From the NCBI GenBank assembly GCA_003150315.1, contig QAML01000081.1:11420-52748 (forward strand): a DNA stretch of 41,329 bases. Direction: 5' to 3'. The notes beneath the pieces were generated by a model. It ran no database searches, was not told the DNA's origin, and worked only from the letters and a program-made list of their open reading frames with translations. Below, one piece after another: positions 31,900 to 41,247 of this stretch. Source of the DNA: Prevotellaceae bacterium. GTDB taxonomy: Bacteria; Bacteroidota; Bacteroidia; Bacteroidales; Bacteroidaceae. A program made the position numbers and the translations under genes. How positions within the stretch are numbered: the first letter of the stretch is position 1; every line of letters starts with the position of its first letter.

Positions 31900-32730
31900 T
31901 TAGAGACGGAAACCGTCGCGGATTCCAATGAATATGTTTTTGAGCTTTTCTTTTTTGCCGTGCTCCACTATTATTATGCCCAATGTGTCCTTTACCAGAA
32001 AGAAGTCTTTTTTCAAAATCCACATTGGCAGCTTGAGCAGATACTTCCGGTTGAGGTAAACAGTGTTTCTTGCCCAAAAATACCGCCGTTTGGGCGAGTG
32101 GTTGGACGATACGATTCCAAACTTTTTAAGAGGGCTTCCCAAATGGTGCTTTATGAGCGGACTGTTAACCTTTACGGCTTTGAATTTGTGGGAGAGGTGC
32201 AGCCTTATGACAAAGTCGAAATCCACACAGTCAATGAAAAGTTTTTCGGTGTAAAACCCTATGGCTTGGAAAATTGATGCTTTGTGCAGCGTACCCGATG
32301 TAATTATCGTTATGCTCTCCCGGGCTTCGGAAGAATTGCCTGCGGTAGGCGAAAATTCAGTACCTATAAGTCCCGCATCGGGATATTTTGACAGAACCCG
32401 GGCATAAGTTTCCAGGATGTTGCTTTGCGGGAAAGAATCATCGTCGAGTGTAAGAATCCATTCCTTGCCTGCGTCCAAGGCTCTCCTTATGCCTATGTTC
32501 AATGCGGCAGCAATTCCACGGTTTTCGTCGAGGGCTATGAGTTCCGTGCCGGCGGCACGAACGGATTCGCGGACAAAAGAAAGATTTTGAGAACCGTTAT
32601 CAACCACAACAACGAGATCGGTGATGGCATGTGCCTGTAAAAGGTTAGCGGCAAAGTCTTTGTCGGGATTGTATGTAACAATGACTGTGGCGGTGTTGCT
32701 TTTCTGCGGTATGATAGTTTCTTTATACAT
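31900..32730 (-). CDS. Glycosyltransferase family 2, rhamnosyltransferase-like
   Basis: This 276-residue protein has VIVTYNPDKDFAANL, VVVDNGSQN, ENRGIAAALNIGI and the metal-site LTLDDDSFPQ, followed by DCVDFDFVIRL. This pattern is seen in RfbF/RfbN-type rhamnosyltransferases. The donor is therefore possibly dTDP-rhamnose, but no rml genes are in the window. The first 8 nt overlap the EpsG-like gene. Confidence 0.88.
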   Translation of the reverse strand: MYKETIIPQKSNTATVIVTYNPDKDFAANLLQAHAITDLVVVVDNGSQNLSFVRESVRAAGTELIALDENRGIAAALNIGIRRALDAGKEWILTLDDDSFPQSNILETYARVLSKYPDAGLIGTEFSPTAGNSSEARESITIITSGTLHKASIFQAIGFYTEKLFIDCVDFDFVIRLHLSHKFKAVKVNSPLIKHHLGSPLKKFGIVSSNHSPKRRYFWARNTVYLNRKYLLKLPMWILKKDFFLVKDTLGIIIVEHGKKEKLKNIFIGIRDGFRL

Positions 32731-33772
32731 TCTCCAAAATATTCATGTAGAAAACATTTATGGCATAGAGGCTCAGACCTACGATGCCGACGATAGACGT
32801 ACCCACCGCGCGTTGCTTGACTGTATAGAAAAGGCAGGAGTAAATGATTATGTCAACAATGCCATAGAGTTCGCTTATGCGAAAAGACAACACGGGCAGC
32901 GCGGTAAAGAGAAGGAATACAAATACCGAGCATCCCATTACCTTAAGAAGTATAGGCAGATATTTGTTTGACGGTCTTATAGTGTCGTACATAAGGAGTG
33001 TGAACAGGAATATGGCAACCTTTACGAGAAAAACCATACCAAAGACGTTGATTTCCACACCTGTTCCTTTTTCTGCGAGAGTCTGGTAGATTTCTATCTT
33101 TTTGCCTACGAAAGGAATGAAACTCAGGACGTTTATGTGGGTGAAATAAATTAAATATCCCAAAGGTACGAGCGATGCCAACAAATATTTTCCCTTGCGT
33201 GTGAGTTCTTTATTGTTGAGCCACAGCATTGGGAAAAACAATAACGAAGACATGTGGAAACAGGTGGACAACAGATAAAGTCCTGCGCATTTCCATTTTT
33301 TGCCATCGGCAAGCATGGGAATCGTTAGCAGGAATATTCCAGAAGCTATGCCGCCTCGGATTTGCGTAAGGTCGTGGTAAATGTAATAGTTTCCAAGATA
33401 TATTACAAGCGGAAGCATGTAGAATGCCGACATTCGCTTTATGGCAAAAAGTTTAAGCGATATGCCTGCAATTGCATATATCATGAAAACCCACGTGATG
33501 TTTCCGCCGAGCCAGTTGACAAATTGGCAAATATATCTGAAAGTAAATTCAAGCATAAGAATGTATTTCGGTTTGTCGTAGTTTGAAAAAGCATCTTCGT
33601 AAACCGTTGAATCGTGGTCAAAACCCACAGGGCGCAAGCCTGCGTAGGCAATTAGAATGCAACCAATGGCTATGTAAATGGCTTTCCACCCACATTTGAA
33701 CTTATATCCCATACATTCAATGAACGAAAGGGCAATGCAGACAACTATAATCAAATCGAGGAGCTGTACCAT
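32723..33772 (-). CDS. EpsG-family membrane protein, candidate polysaccharide polymerase
   Basis: The 349-residue protein has about ten hydrophobic segments and the EpsG-family landmark LIAYAGLRPVGFDHDSTVYEDAF near residue 40. Such proteins take the place of Wzy polymerase in many Bacteroidetes polysaccharide clusters and would join repeat units at the outer face of the inner membrane. It is the only polymerase candidate in the operon. It lies 4 nt after the GT4 gene. Confidence 0.85.
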   Translation of the reverse strand: MVQLLDLIIVVCIALSFIECMGYKFKCGWKAIYIAIGCILIAYAGLRPVGFDHDSTVYEDAFSNYDKPKYILMLEFTFRYICQFVNWLGGNITWVFMIYAIAGISLKLFAIKRMSAFYMLPLVIYLGNYYIYHDLTQIRGGIASGIFLLTIPMLADGKKWKCAGLYLLSTCFHMSSLLFFPMLWLNNKELTRKGKYLLASLVPLGYLIYFTHINVLSFIPFVGKKIEIYQTLAEKGTGVEINVFGMVFLVKVAIFLFTLLMYDTIRPSNKYLPILLKVMGCSVFVFLLFTALPVLSFRISELYGIVDIIIYSCLFYTVKQRAVGTSIVGIVGLSLYAINVFYMNILENV

Positions 33773-33776
33773 GACA

Positions 33777-35114
33777 TCAGATTTTCATTTCTTTCCTGCT
33801 CAGTAGCTGCCAGGTGTTTTCTATCATCTGCGCGAAAGTTTCGAGCGAGTCATGCTCCATTGCCATTTTATGCGTGCTGTCGCAAAGTCTGCCGTATTCT
33901 TCCGCCGGCATATTATATATGGTGTATATGGCATCGCCAAAGGCTTTGTAGTCCTTTATGCCAACTTTGTAGCCCGACACGCCGTTTTCTATTACGTCTA
34001 TTGCAGTGCCGATTTCAAAACAAACCACCGGGGTGGCGCACATTATGGACTGGTTTACCATTGACGGACCTGCGTCATCTATCGACGGGCTTAGGAATAT
34101 GTTGCTTGCGTTGTATGCCTTTATGAGGTCTTGCTTTGAGAGCAGCCCGGTGTACAGCGTGTCGATGCTGAAGCCGCTTTCGTTTTTGTCTTCGGTTTTC
34201 CCCGCCAGCACAATGAGACATTCGCGCCTTTGATCTTCGTTGAGTTTGGCGGCAAAGTGGTTTACGGCTTTTATGAGATAGTCAAAGCCTTTTCCCTTGG
34301 CGGCATGGTCGGCGTGGCGGGCAAACAGAACGAATGTCTTATCGCTGCTTATCCCGAGGTCTTTGCGGCATTTCTCCTTGGGCATTCTTTTGAAAAGGTT
34401 CTCGTCAACCGCCGCAGACGTGGATATAACCCTGCGCTTGTCGAAAAGCCCTGTGGGCAAGGCAAAGCGTTGCATCCATGTGTTCAGCCCTATGGCGTAG
34501 TTCATCGAGGCGTACATTTGCTTTTTCGTGCGGAAGTTTTTCGCGGTTTGGTCGTTGGGGGCGTTGCTCGCCAGTGCCGGGCAGCAACCGCAGCCTTTGA
34601 GGAAATTTCTGCATTCCATAAAATAGAAACACCCGCCTGTAAACGTGAACATATCTACACTCCTTATTATTATGGGGCATTTCAGTTTGTCATATATGGC
34701 TTTCAGAGTAGCGGTGGTGAGCATATGCTGCCAAAAGAGCGTAATCACGGCATCGTAGGGCTTGTTTATTTTGGCGAGCAGGTCGCTTGTGCTTACGGGC
34801 GAAACGTCCTCTTGCAGGTTGGTGATTATTATACCGCTGTTTTTCCCGGGATATATTTTGTCTTTGTGCAGCAGGAAGCGCATGAACCTGAATTTCTGCA
34901 TCACGGGGTGGCTGCGGCAGAACCTTCTTATTTTGTCCGAAATTCTTTCCGAGTATATATTGTACTCGTTTTCTTTTTGCCCCGGGAAATCGTAGCGTGT
35001 CAGAAAGTCCACCTTGTGTCCGTGCTGGGTGAGGGCGCGCATGAAGTCGCGTGCCAGCCCTGCCGAATGGTCTGGCGGAAAGCTCGAAATAAACAGAATG
35101 TTCAGGCTTTTCAT
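33777..35114 (-). CDS. Glycosyltransferase family 4
   Basis: From ATG 35114 the enzyme has 445 residues. The N-terminal domain begins LNILFISSFPPDHSAGL and contains a cysteine cluster GCGCCPAL near 195-200 that is common in WcaC-like transferases. The C-terminal domain has the donor-binding segment NIFLSPSIDDAGPSMVNQSI and the Glu pattern of GT4. It overlaps the aminotransferase by 4 nt. A 62-codon upstream extension of the frame lies inside that gene and is rejected. Confidence 0.9.
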   Translation of the reverse strand: MKSLNILFISSFPPDHSAGLARDFMRALTQHGHKVDFLTRYDFPGQKENEYNIYSERISDKIRRFCRSHPVMQKFRFMRFLLHKDKIYPGKNSGIIITNLQEDVSPVSTSDLLAKINKPYDAVITLFWQHMLTTATLKAIYDKLKCPIIIRSVDMFTFTGGCFYFMECRNFLKGCGCCPALASNAPNDQTAKNFRTKKQMYASMNYAIGLNTWMQRFALPTGLFDKRRVISTSAAVDENLFKRMPKEKCRKDLGISSDKTFVLFARHADHAAKGKGFDYLIKAVNHFAAKLNEDQRRECLIVLAGKTEDKNESGFSIDTLYTGLLSKQDLIKAYNASNIFLSPSIDDAGPSMVNQSIMCATPVVCFEIGTAIDVIENGVSGYKVGIKDYKAFGDAIYTIYNMPAEEYGRLCDSTHKMAMEHDSLETFAQMIENTWQLLSRKEMKI

Positions 35115-36250
35115 TGCTTGTCGGAATAGAATGCCTTTATTTTGTCCGTGATGTATTTCACCTCGTCCTCTTTCAGCTCGTAGTACATTGGCATTCTCAC
35201 GAGACAGTCGGCAAAGCGGTCGCAGTTGGGCAGCTCTGGGCGTTCCGTGTAGTGCGTGGTGTAGTATTCGCTCCTGTGAAGTGCAAGATAGTGGAAGCAC
35301 GCCTGTATGCCGTTGTCCTTCAGAAAACTTATAAGTGCGCTCCGCTCGTCAATGTTGCGGCACACGATATAGAACATATGGGCGTTGTTTGTTGCATACC
35401 CGGGAATGTCGGGCAGCGTGAAATATCCTTTTACGGCAAGCGGCGCGAGTTCTTCGTGATAAATGTCCCACAGCATTTTCCTGCGGTTTTGTATTGTGTC
35501 GAGTTCTTCGAGCTGCGCCAGCAGGAAGGCTGCGTTCACTTCGGAGGGGAGGAATGACGAGCCGGTGTCAACCCAGCCGTATTTGTTCACCATTCCCCTG
35601 AAGAATTCGGCGCGGTTTGTGCCTTTTTCCCAAATTATTTCCGCTCTTCTTGTATATTGTTCGTCATTTACTATAAGCAATCCGCCTTCGCCGCCGGCTG
35701 TAATGTTTTTTGTTTCGTGAAAGCTGATGCAGCCCAGGTCTCCGATGCTTCCAAGCGGGCGGCCTTTGTAGAAGGAGTCGAGTCCTTGCGCGTTGTCCTC
35801 CACTACAAGAACGCCGTGGCGGTGGGCAATGTCCATAATCTTATCCATGTCGCAGGCAATGCCGGCGTAGTGAACCACAACAATAGCCTTGGTCTTGGGG
35901 GTTATGAGCTCCTCCAACTTGTCGGGGTCGATGTTGGGATTGTTGGCGCAACTGTCGGCAAAGACTATCTTTGCGCGTTCCCTCACAAAAGCGAGGGCGG
36001 AAGACACGAAGGTATAGGACGGCACAATAACCTCGTCGCCCGGATTTATGTTGCACAATATGGCAGCCATTTCCAACGCATCGGAGCCGGAAGTGGTGAG
36101 AATTGCCTTTTTGTACCCATAGCGTTGTTCAAAAAAGGATTGGCACTTTTTTGTGAAATCGCCGTTTCCAGACAGTTTGCAGTTGAACACCGCCTGATAC
36201 ATATAGTGTGCCTCTTTTCCCGTGAGGTGGGGCTTGTTGAAGTTTATCAT
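35111..36250 (-). CDS. DegT/DnrJ/EryC1-family sugar aminotransferase, WecE-like
   Basis: The 379-residue PLP enzyme begins INFNKPHLTGKEAHYM. It contains TTSGSDALEMAAILCNI, VVPSYTFVSSALAFV (written here as VIVPSYTF in the sequence), VVHYAGIACDMD, VEDNAQGLDSFY and the lysine motif SFHETKNITAGGEGG. This places it with WecE/RffA, which make 4-amino-4,6-dideoxyhexoses on dTDP. It overlaps both neighbours by 4 nt. Together with the epimerase and ATP-grasp genes it forms a likely sugar-modifying cassette. Confidence 0.92.
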   Translation of the reverse strand: MINFNKPHLTGKEAHYMYQAVFNCKLSGNGDFTKKCQSFFEQRYGYKKAILTTSGSDALEMAAILCNINPGDEVIVPSYTFVSSALAFVRERAKIVFADSCANNPNIDPDKLEELITPKTKAIVVVHYAGIACDMDKIMDIAHRHGVLVVEDNAQGLDSFYKGRPLGSIGDLGCISFHETKNITAGGEGGLLIVNDEQYTRRAEIIWEKGTNRAEFFRGMVNKYGWVDTGSSFLPSEVNAAFLLAQLEELDTIQNRRKMLWDIYHEELAPLAVKGYFTLPDIPGYATNNAHMFYIVCRNIDERSALISFLKDNGIQACFHYLALHRSEYYTTHYTERPELPNCDRFADCLVRMPMYYELKEDEVKYITDKIKAFYSDKQ

Positions 36251-37278
36251 TTCTCTTTGCTTAAATATTTGTCCCTGCCCCATAGTTTTTCAAACCTTTG
36301 CAGTTCCATTTCCTTTTTGAAATCCCTGAGGTAGTCCATATAGTTGTATTTCATTTTGTATCCGAGATACTTCTCGGTTTTCGACATATCAAACACGTAT
36401 TCCGTTGCATCGGGCTTGCTTGGGTCGTGGAGTATTTCAGGCTTTTCCATGTTCTTTGGCGTGAACACTTCCACGATGCCCTTTATCTGGTCTTCCAGTG
36501 TGGTGCCTATTCCTGTCCCGACATTATACATTCCGCAAGGTGCGGTTTCGGTCGCAATGCTCTTTTCTATTATTTGACAGCAGTCCTTTACATATACAAC
36601 GTCGTGAACCCTGTTCGGATTGCCCCACACTGCAATTGTTTCCCCGTTAATCGCCTTTTGTATCATGAGGCGGTAGCCCTGCCACTTCTCCACACCGTCA
36701 ACATAGTACATTGGATTTGGGTGGTAAAGATATATGTTGGGAAATCTCAGCAGGTAGTATTTAATGCCGTATTTTGCGTTGTAGTGGCGTATCAGGTCAA
36801 CGGCGCAGTTTTTCGAAATGGCGTAAACCGAATGGTCGTTGCTGGGGGGAAAGCCCGGTTTTGCGTCAGACGGAATAGGCTTACTGCTGCCGCAAAGATA
36901 GCTCACATCGGATATTGACTGGGAATAAACAATCCTGTCGGCTTTTGCCTTTGCGCAATATTCAAGCACGTTCAGGCTTCCCGTTATGTTGTTGTCTATG
37001 TAGCTTTGCGGATTGTAGCCTTTCATCCTTGCAGGGAGCATTCCAGCCAAGTGCACCACGGCAAATATGCCTTTGTCGGGAAGTTTGTCGAACTCTTCCT
37101 TTTTGGATATGTCAACTGAATGATACTCTATTCCGTATGAGGCAAAGAAGCCGCTGTCGCTCTTCCTGTGTCCTGTGGCAACAACATCATATCCCATTTC
37201 CTTCAGGTAGAGTGCGGCGTATGCCCCCACGGTGCCTGTAGCCCCGAAAATAACTATTCTCTTGTCTGCGGTTTTCAT
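36247..37278 (-). CDS. NAD-dependent sugar epimerase / dehydratase
   Basis: This 343-residue extended short-chain dehydrogenase has the Rossmann motif IFGATGTVGAYAALYL at the N-terminus, VVHLAGMLP, the catalytic YAISK (Tyr-x3-Lys) near 155 and RVHDVVYVKDCC. The substrate is an NDP-sugar. Whether it is a 4-epimerase, a reductase or a dehydratase cannot be told. It overlaps the ATP-grasp gene and the aminotransferase gene by 4 nt each. Confidence 0.9.
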   Translation of the reverse strand: MKTADKRIVIFGATGTVGAYAALYLKEMGYDVVATGHRKSDSGFFASYGIEYHSVDISKKEEFDKLPDKGIFAVVHLAGMLPARMKGYNPQSYIDNNITGSLNVLEYCAKAKADRIVYSQSISDVSYLCGSSKPIPSDAKPGFPPSNDHSVYAISKNCAVDLIRHYNAKYGIKYYLLRFPNIYLYHPNPMYYVDGVEKWQGYRLMIQKAINGETIAVWGNPNRVHDVVYVKDCCQIIEKSIATETAPCGMYNVGTGIGTTLEDQIKGIVEVFTPKNMEKPEILHDPSKPDATEYVFDMSKTEKYLGYKMKYNYMDYLRDFKKEMELQRFEKLWGRDKYLSKEK

Positions 37279-38402
37279 TTCAAGTCAAGCCTCCCTTCGT
37301 GTGATTGGTATATAAGGTATCCGCTTCTGTCTCCGCTGCACTCGATGTTGCGCAGTTCGGGGTCGGTTATTTCCGCCTTGACTATTTGCGGATAATCCTT
37401 TTTGTTTATAATGTATTTCTTCAGCCACTCGGTCTCCTTGCAAAGGAAATACGCGCCTGAATAATTGTGTCCGCTTATAATTGGTTCAGAGAACGTGCCC
37501 AACGCCACCTCGATTACCCCTTTCAGGAAATCATACCCTGTGGAAAGCCTTACGAGGTCAGAACCTATGAAGTCGCCGCCCATTCTCGCCCCGATTTCAA
37601 TTACCCTTATGTCTCCGCTTGCCGTTATTTTCAGTTCGGAATGGGATGCGCCGTATTTTATGTGCAGGGCATCGAGGGCTTTCAACACAATTGCCTTCAC
37701 GTTGTCTTGGACGCTTTGCGGCAGGTCGGAGGGCTGGTGGTGCGCAAGCTCCACAAAGAACGGCTCGCCGGTAGTAACCTTGTCGGTTATTTGCAGTATG
37801 TGGTGCTTCCCCTCGTATGATATTGCCTCAACGCTTATCTCCCTTCCGCTTACGTATTCCTCCACAATGGCCTCGTGGGTGAAAGATTCTTTTTGCGCCC
37901 GCGCCACTGCGGCGGGAATGTATTCGGGACTGTAAACCTTTTCCACGCCACGGCTTCCCGACCTGTCTGTGGGTTTTACTATAATCGGGAATTGCAGCCC
38001 GGAGATTTGCCCCATTTCACTTTCCGCCGCAATTTTGACATATTTGGGCGAAGGCACGTTGTGGGCTTCGAAGCACCGGCGCATCAGGAATTTGTTTGTG
38101 GTGGTCTGTGAATATTCGTCGCTGTTTGATATGAGTCCCATTTTCCCGGCAACATAGTTTACGGTCAGCACAGCCGTGTCTGACGCTATTGTCGTTATGC
38201 CGTCAATTCCCGCAGTCTGGCATTCTTTCAGTATGCTTTCTTTCTCGATGATTGATATAGGGAAGAAATGGTCTGCCACGTCTGCGCATACAGCTCCGTC
38301 TTTCCATGAAAAGCAGTAAACTTCCAGCCCCATTTGCTGTGCTTTTTCAACAACAGGCAATTGGAGGTAACTGCCTCCTATTATAGCTATCTTCTTTTTC
38401 AT
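37275..38402 (-). CDS. ATP-grasp ligase in the polysaccharide operon
   Basis: The 375-residue protein has the pre-ATP-grasp Rossmann domain (KKIAIIGGSYLQLPVVEKAQ), the nucleotide loop FPIIVKPTDRSGSRGVEKV and EEYVSGREISVEAIS. The metal-binding segment VIEIGARMGGDFIGSD completes the carboxylate-amine ligase type. Such enzymes join a carboxylate to an amine. With an aminotransferase and an epimerase in the same run of overlapping genes, ligation of an amino acid or other acid to an amino sugar is a reasonable guess. It overlaps the flippase gene by 4 nt. Confidence 0.88.
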   Translation of the reverse strand: MKKKIAIIGGSYLQLPVVEKAQQMGLEVYCFSWKDGAVCADVADHFFPISIIEKESILKECQTAGIDGITTIASDTAVLTVNYVAGKMGLISNSDEYSQTTTNKFLMRRCFEAHNVPSPKYVKIAAESEMGQISGLQFPIIVKPTDRSGSRGVEKVYSPEYIPAAVARAQKESFTHEAIVEEYVSGREISVEAISYEGKHHILQITDKVTTGEPFFVELAHHQPSDLPQSVQDNVKAIVLKALDALHIKYGASHSELKITASGDIRVIEIGARMGGDFIGSDLVRLSTGYDFLKGVIEVALGTFSEPIISGHNYSGAYFLCKETEWLKKYIINKKDYPQIVKAEITDPELRNIECSGDRSGYLIYQSHEGRLDLK

Positions 38403-39916
38403 AATCCGACTTTTTTAAGCACAAAGGCGTTGATTTTTGTTTTGGCAGCCTTGTCAAGGAATATGTATGACGCAAGAGCCACACTCAGTGCGGAGACTGT
38501 TGCCAATGCAAGCGATTCGGGTATTCCGTCATTGCCTGTCAGTTTATATGCGCCGAATGTGAGAGCAAGCGACACAGCTGTTACTTTTGCGCAGGTTATG
38601 AAGCATGACAGAAAGTCGGAAAGCCTATACGATTCCACGTCGCGGGTTAACAGTATAGGTTTTATGAAGAATCCGAATGCACATTGGAAGATTACTCCGA
38701 GATACATCATCCACATTACATCGCCTTTCTCTTTGAATATGAAATACAGTGCTACAAACATCAACGGTCCCGACACTGCGGCAAATATGGAATTGGATTT
38801 TATTTTTGCTGCTGCCACCATGGGCGTATAGAATGCGGAATCGAACGAACCTATTATGCGTTGCACTATTATATATTGCGTAAAAACCACTGCGTAGTCG
38901 GGCACTTCCACAAGCCAGATGTTCATTATGGTTTTCATGATGAATATGGCGGGAAGCCCGATAAGCATGCAAAGTTCAAAAACATACACTGTGGTTTGCA
39001 TTGTAAGTTGTTTCGATTCTTCATACTGTTTAGAAGCGTACAACTTTATTATCTGCGGGTTCACGGCGTTTCTGAAATTGTTTATGAACTGTATCAGTGC
39101 TCCCGAAACCTGATTGGCTATTGTTTGAGCCGCCACCATGAACGGCTGAAAGAACAAGTTTGTCAATATCAGGTAGCCTTGGAGCTTCAATGTCTCGGAA
39201 AGATTTGCAAGAACGTTCCATCCCGAAAAGCAAATCAGAGACTTGAAGATTTGTTTATTGAAAGTAAAACCGAATTTGCATTCCCTGTAGTGTTTCATGC
39301 AATATAATGCGTAGCAACCGCTTACCAAGAGCTGCGCCACTGCTGTTAGTGCGGCATACATTATGAGTTTGTCAGAACCGCCTATGCTGAGACAGAAAAC
39401 AACCCCGAGTCGCGCCATGGCATCAAAGATTCCCACATAGGCATATACCTTCATGTCTTCGTGGGCTATGATTAGTGCGGTATAGGGTATCTGAACTATG
39501 CTTATGAATGTGGCGAAAATGGAAATATGATAGACCACGAGCGTGGCAAACAGGCGTTCGGGCGGAATTACCATTTTGCAGTAAACATACCATAGTCCGG
39601 CGGTTTCGAGTATTGCCGTTATTATCAGCGCGAGAAGCAGATGGGCAAAAACTGATGTGCGATAGGTTTGCAGCAGTCTGTTTTCGTCTTTGGTGCCAAG
39701 CTCATAGGTTATGAAGCGTGAGGTTCCGGTGCTCAGTGTTCCGTTCAGAAACGAGAGCATTCCCACTATTCCGCCCACTACATTGTAAAGACTGAAGTCC
39801 TGTACCCCGAGTTTGTCGAGCACAACCCTCGAGGCATAGAGTGTAACACCCATGATGAGAATCATGCGTGTGTACATAAATATGGTGTTCTTTACAATGA
39901 GCTTGTTTTGCGCCAT
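38399..39916 (-). CDS. Polysaccharide flippase, Wzx / MATE type
   Basis: From ATG 39916 the 505-residue membrane protein shows 12-14 hydrophobic segments. It has the Wzx-like opening NTIFMYTRMILIMGVTLYAS followed by a GGIVGMLSFLNGTLSTGTSR segment. It should move lipid-linked repeat units across the inner membrane. The start follows the chain-length gene by 4 nt. The earlier in-frame Met at 39961 would overlap that gene by 41 nt and is less likely. Confidence 0.92.
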   Translation of the reverse strand: MAQNKLIVKNTIFMYTRMILIMGVTLYASRVVLDKLGVQDFSLYNVVGGIVGMLSFLNGTLSTGTSRFITYELGTKDENRLLQTYRTSVFAHLLLALIITAILETAGLWYVYCKMVIPPERLFATLVVYHISIFATFISIVQIPYTALIIAHEDMKVYAYVGIFDAMARLGVVFCLSIGGSDKLIMYAALTAVAQLLVSGCYALYCMKHYRECKFGFTFNKQIFKSLICFSGWNVLANLSETLKLQGYLILTNLFFQPFMVAAQTIANQVSGALIQFINNFRNAVNPQIIKLYASKQYEESKQLTMQTTVYVFELCMLIGLPAIFIMKTIMNIWLVEVPDYAVVFTQYIIVQRIIGSFDSAFYTPMVAAAKIKSNSIFAAVSGPLMFVALYFIFKEKGDVMWMMYLGVIFQCAFGFFIKPILLTRDVESYRLSDFLSCFITCAKVTAVSLALTFGAYKLTGNDGIPESLALATVSALSVALASYIFLDKAAKTKINAFVLKKVGL

Positions 39917-39920
39917 TGTG

Positions 39921-40985
39921 TCAATAAGATTTGATGCAGGCAAAAATGGTGTCGAATGCAAACACCAGCATGGTTATTGTGGCAACAAATATCATTCGTT
40001 TCGGACCTGCGGGCTTCAAAGGCACTGTGGCTGATTGCAGAGGTGTGAAAGCGGGGGTCTGTTCTATTACTTTTGCGCGTGCTGCCTGTACCTGCGTGTT
40101 TAGTTGTGCGTAGGTGTTGAACTGCAGTTGCATTTCGTTTTCAAGGTTTTCGAGTTTTGACTTAACGCTTTCCAAAATCACTTCGTTGTTGGCGTCGGAA
40201 TAGCTTGCGTATGCCAGGCGTGCCTTGTCGTATTTTTCTTTTGCCTGACGACGCAATTCTATGTTGTAGTCCAATTCCTTTTGAGCCTTGCGCGTTCTGT
40301 ATTGGGTTATGAAGTCTTGCAGTTTTTCTTTTGCCGCTTCTGCCACGGTGGCACTCACGAGAGGATCCTGATCGGTTGCGGTTATGGAAATGACGAAGTT
40401 CTTTTTGTCTACGGCGCACACTATCTTGTCGCCTATAAACTGGGCTATCATGTCCTGTTCCTGCGTAAGACGGAACGGATTGACCTTGCTGTTTGCCGGG
40501 TCGCCGGCTTTCTTTTTCTTGAAAATGCTTTTTATGCTGTCAAAGATAGCATCCCACCATGTGCCTTTCTGATGATATTTCAGATAGTCATAGAGATTTG
40601 TTTTTACTTTGTGGTCCTGAGTCTCCACCATGACGGAGAACATGCTTGTCTTAAAGTCAACCGAAGCTATGAGGTCGGGATAGAGTTCGGGAAATATGGC
40701 ATCGGCAGAGTTGTTTGTGCCGCCGAGGTCTATGCCGAATGAGGAAGCAATGGAGTTGAGAGAGCTTGTGCTCATGTTTGAAAGCTCCGGCGCGAGTTTT
40801 ACGGTGGACTTGTAATATCGCGGAACGGACACTATGATGAACGCCGAGAGGATAAAGGCTATGGGAATGCTTATGAGAAACAGCATCTTGTGTTTCCACA
40901 TTGCATTTTTTATTCTAATCAGGTCTATTTGCTTCAGTTCGCGTAAGCTCTTGGTTTTTGCCGGTATTTTGTCTGAGTTGCACAT
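39921..40985 (-). CDS. Wzz-type chain-length determinant protein
   Basis: The 354-residue protein has a first membrane segment (about 34-53), the periplasmic entry VSVPRYYKSTVKLAPE and a long helical, coiled-coil-rich periplasmic part (about 215-300). A proline-rich approach (ATVPLKPAGPKR) leads to a second membrane segment (about 330-350). This is the polysaccharide co-polymerase fold without a tyrosine-kinase domain. It controls the length of the polysaccharide made by the operon, of which it is the first gene in the window. No UpxY-type antiterminator, Wza export protein or initiating phosphoglycosyltransferase is present here. Confidence 0.9.
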   Translation of the reverse strand: MCNSDKIPAKTKSLRELKQIDLIRIKNAMWKHKMLFLISIPIAFILSAFIIVSVPRYYKSTVKLAPELSNMSTSSLNSIASSFGIDLGGTNNSADAIFPELYPDLIASVDFKTSMFSVMVETQDHKVKTNLYDYLKYHQKGTWWDAIFDSIKSIFKKKKAGDPANSKVNPFRLTQEQDMIAQFIGDKIVCAVDKKNFVISITATDQDPLVSATVAEAAKEKLQDFITQYRTRKAQKELDYNIELRRQAKEKYDKARLAYASYSDANNEVILESVKSKLENLENEMQLQFNTYAQLNTQVQAARAKVIEQTPAFTPLQSATVPLKPAGPKRMIFVATITMLVFAFDTIFACIKSY

Positions 40986-41053
40986 AATGTTTTCTGTGGT
41001 TATGTTGGTTTATTACGTGAATTGCATTTCGCAAATGCGTATCCATGCAAAAA

Positions 41054-41084
41054 CAAAGTTACAATTAAAAATCTAAAAAACAAT
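41054..41084 (-). promoter_or_regulatory. Promoter of the polysaccharide operon
   Basis: On the minus strand TAACTTTG (41061-41054) is preceded by ATTG (41084-41081) with a 19-nt spacer. The leader is about 65 nt. All nine genes to 31180 could be read from it. Confidence 0.68.
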
Positions 41085-41130
41085 TATTGATGTTGGTTAA
41101 AAGCATGTTTGCCTCAAAAAGCGCGAGCCG

Positions 41131-41198
41131 ATTGGTTTCTGCAGGACTGTCGGCGGGCTTGCGTGCCGATTCGCTGACGGAAGGATGCGGAAACCAAT
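41131..41198. repeat. Inverted repeat upstream of the polysaccharide promoter
   Basis: ATTGGTTTC (41131-41139) and GAAACCAAT (41190-41198) are perfect 9-bp arms around a 50-nt centre that itself contains TCGGC / GCCGA. It could be the terminator or structured RNA of an unseen neighbour. No recombinase gene is near. The rest of the 344-nt gap up to E7 shows nothing else. Confidence 0.6.
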
Positions 41199-41247
41199 GT
41201 GCATACGGATGTTGGGAATGAATATATATGCAATAAAAGGGCGTTCG

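Noticed and set aside
34230..35129. 299-codon plus-strand frame inside the GT4 gene
   Set aside because: It is antisense to a gene with clear GT4 motifs that is coupled to both neighbours.
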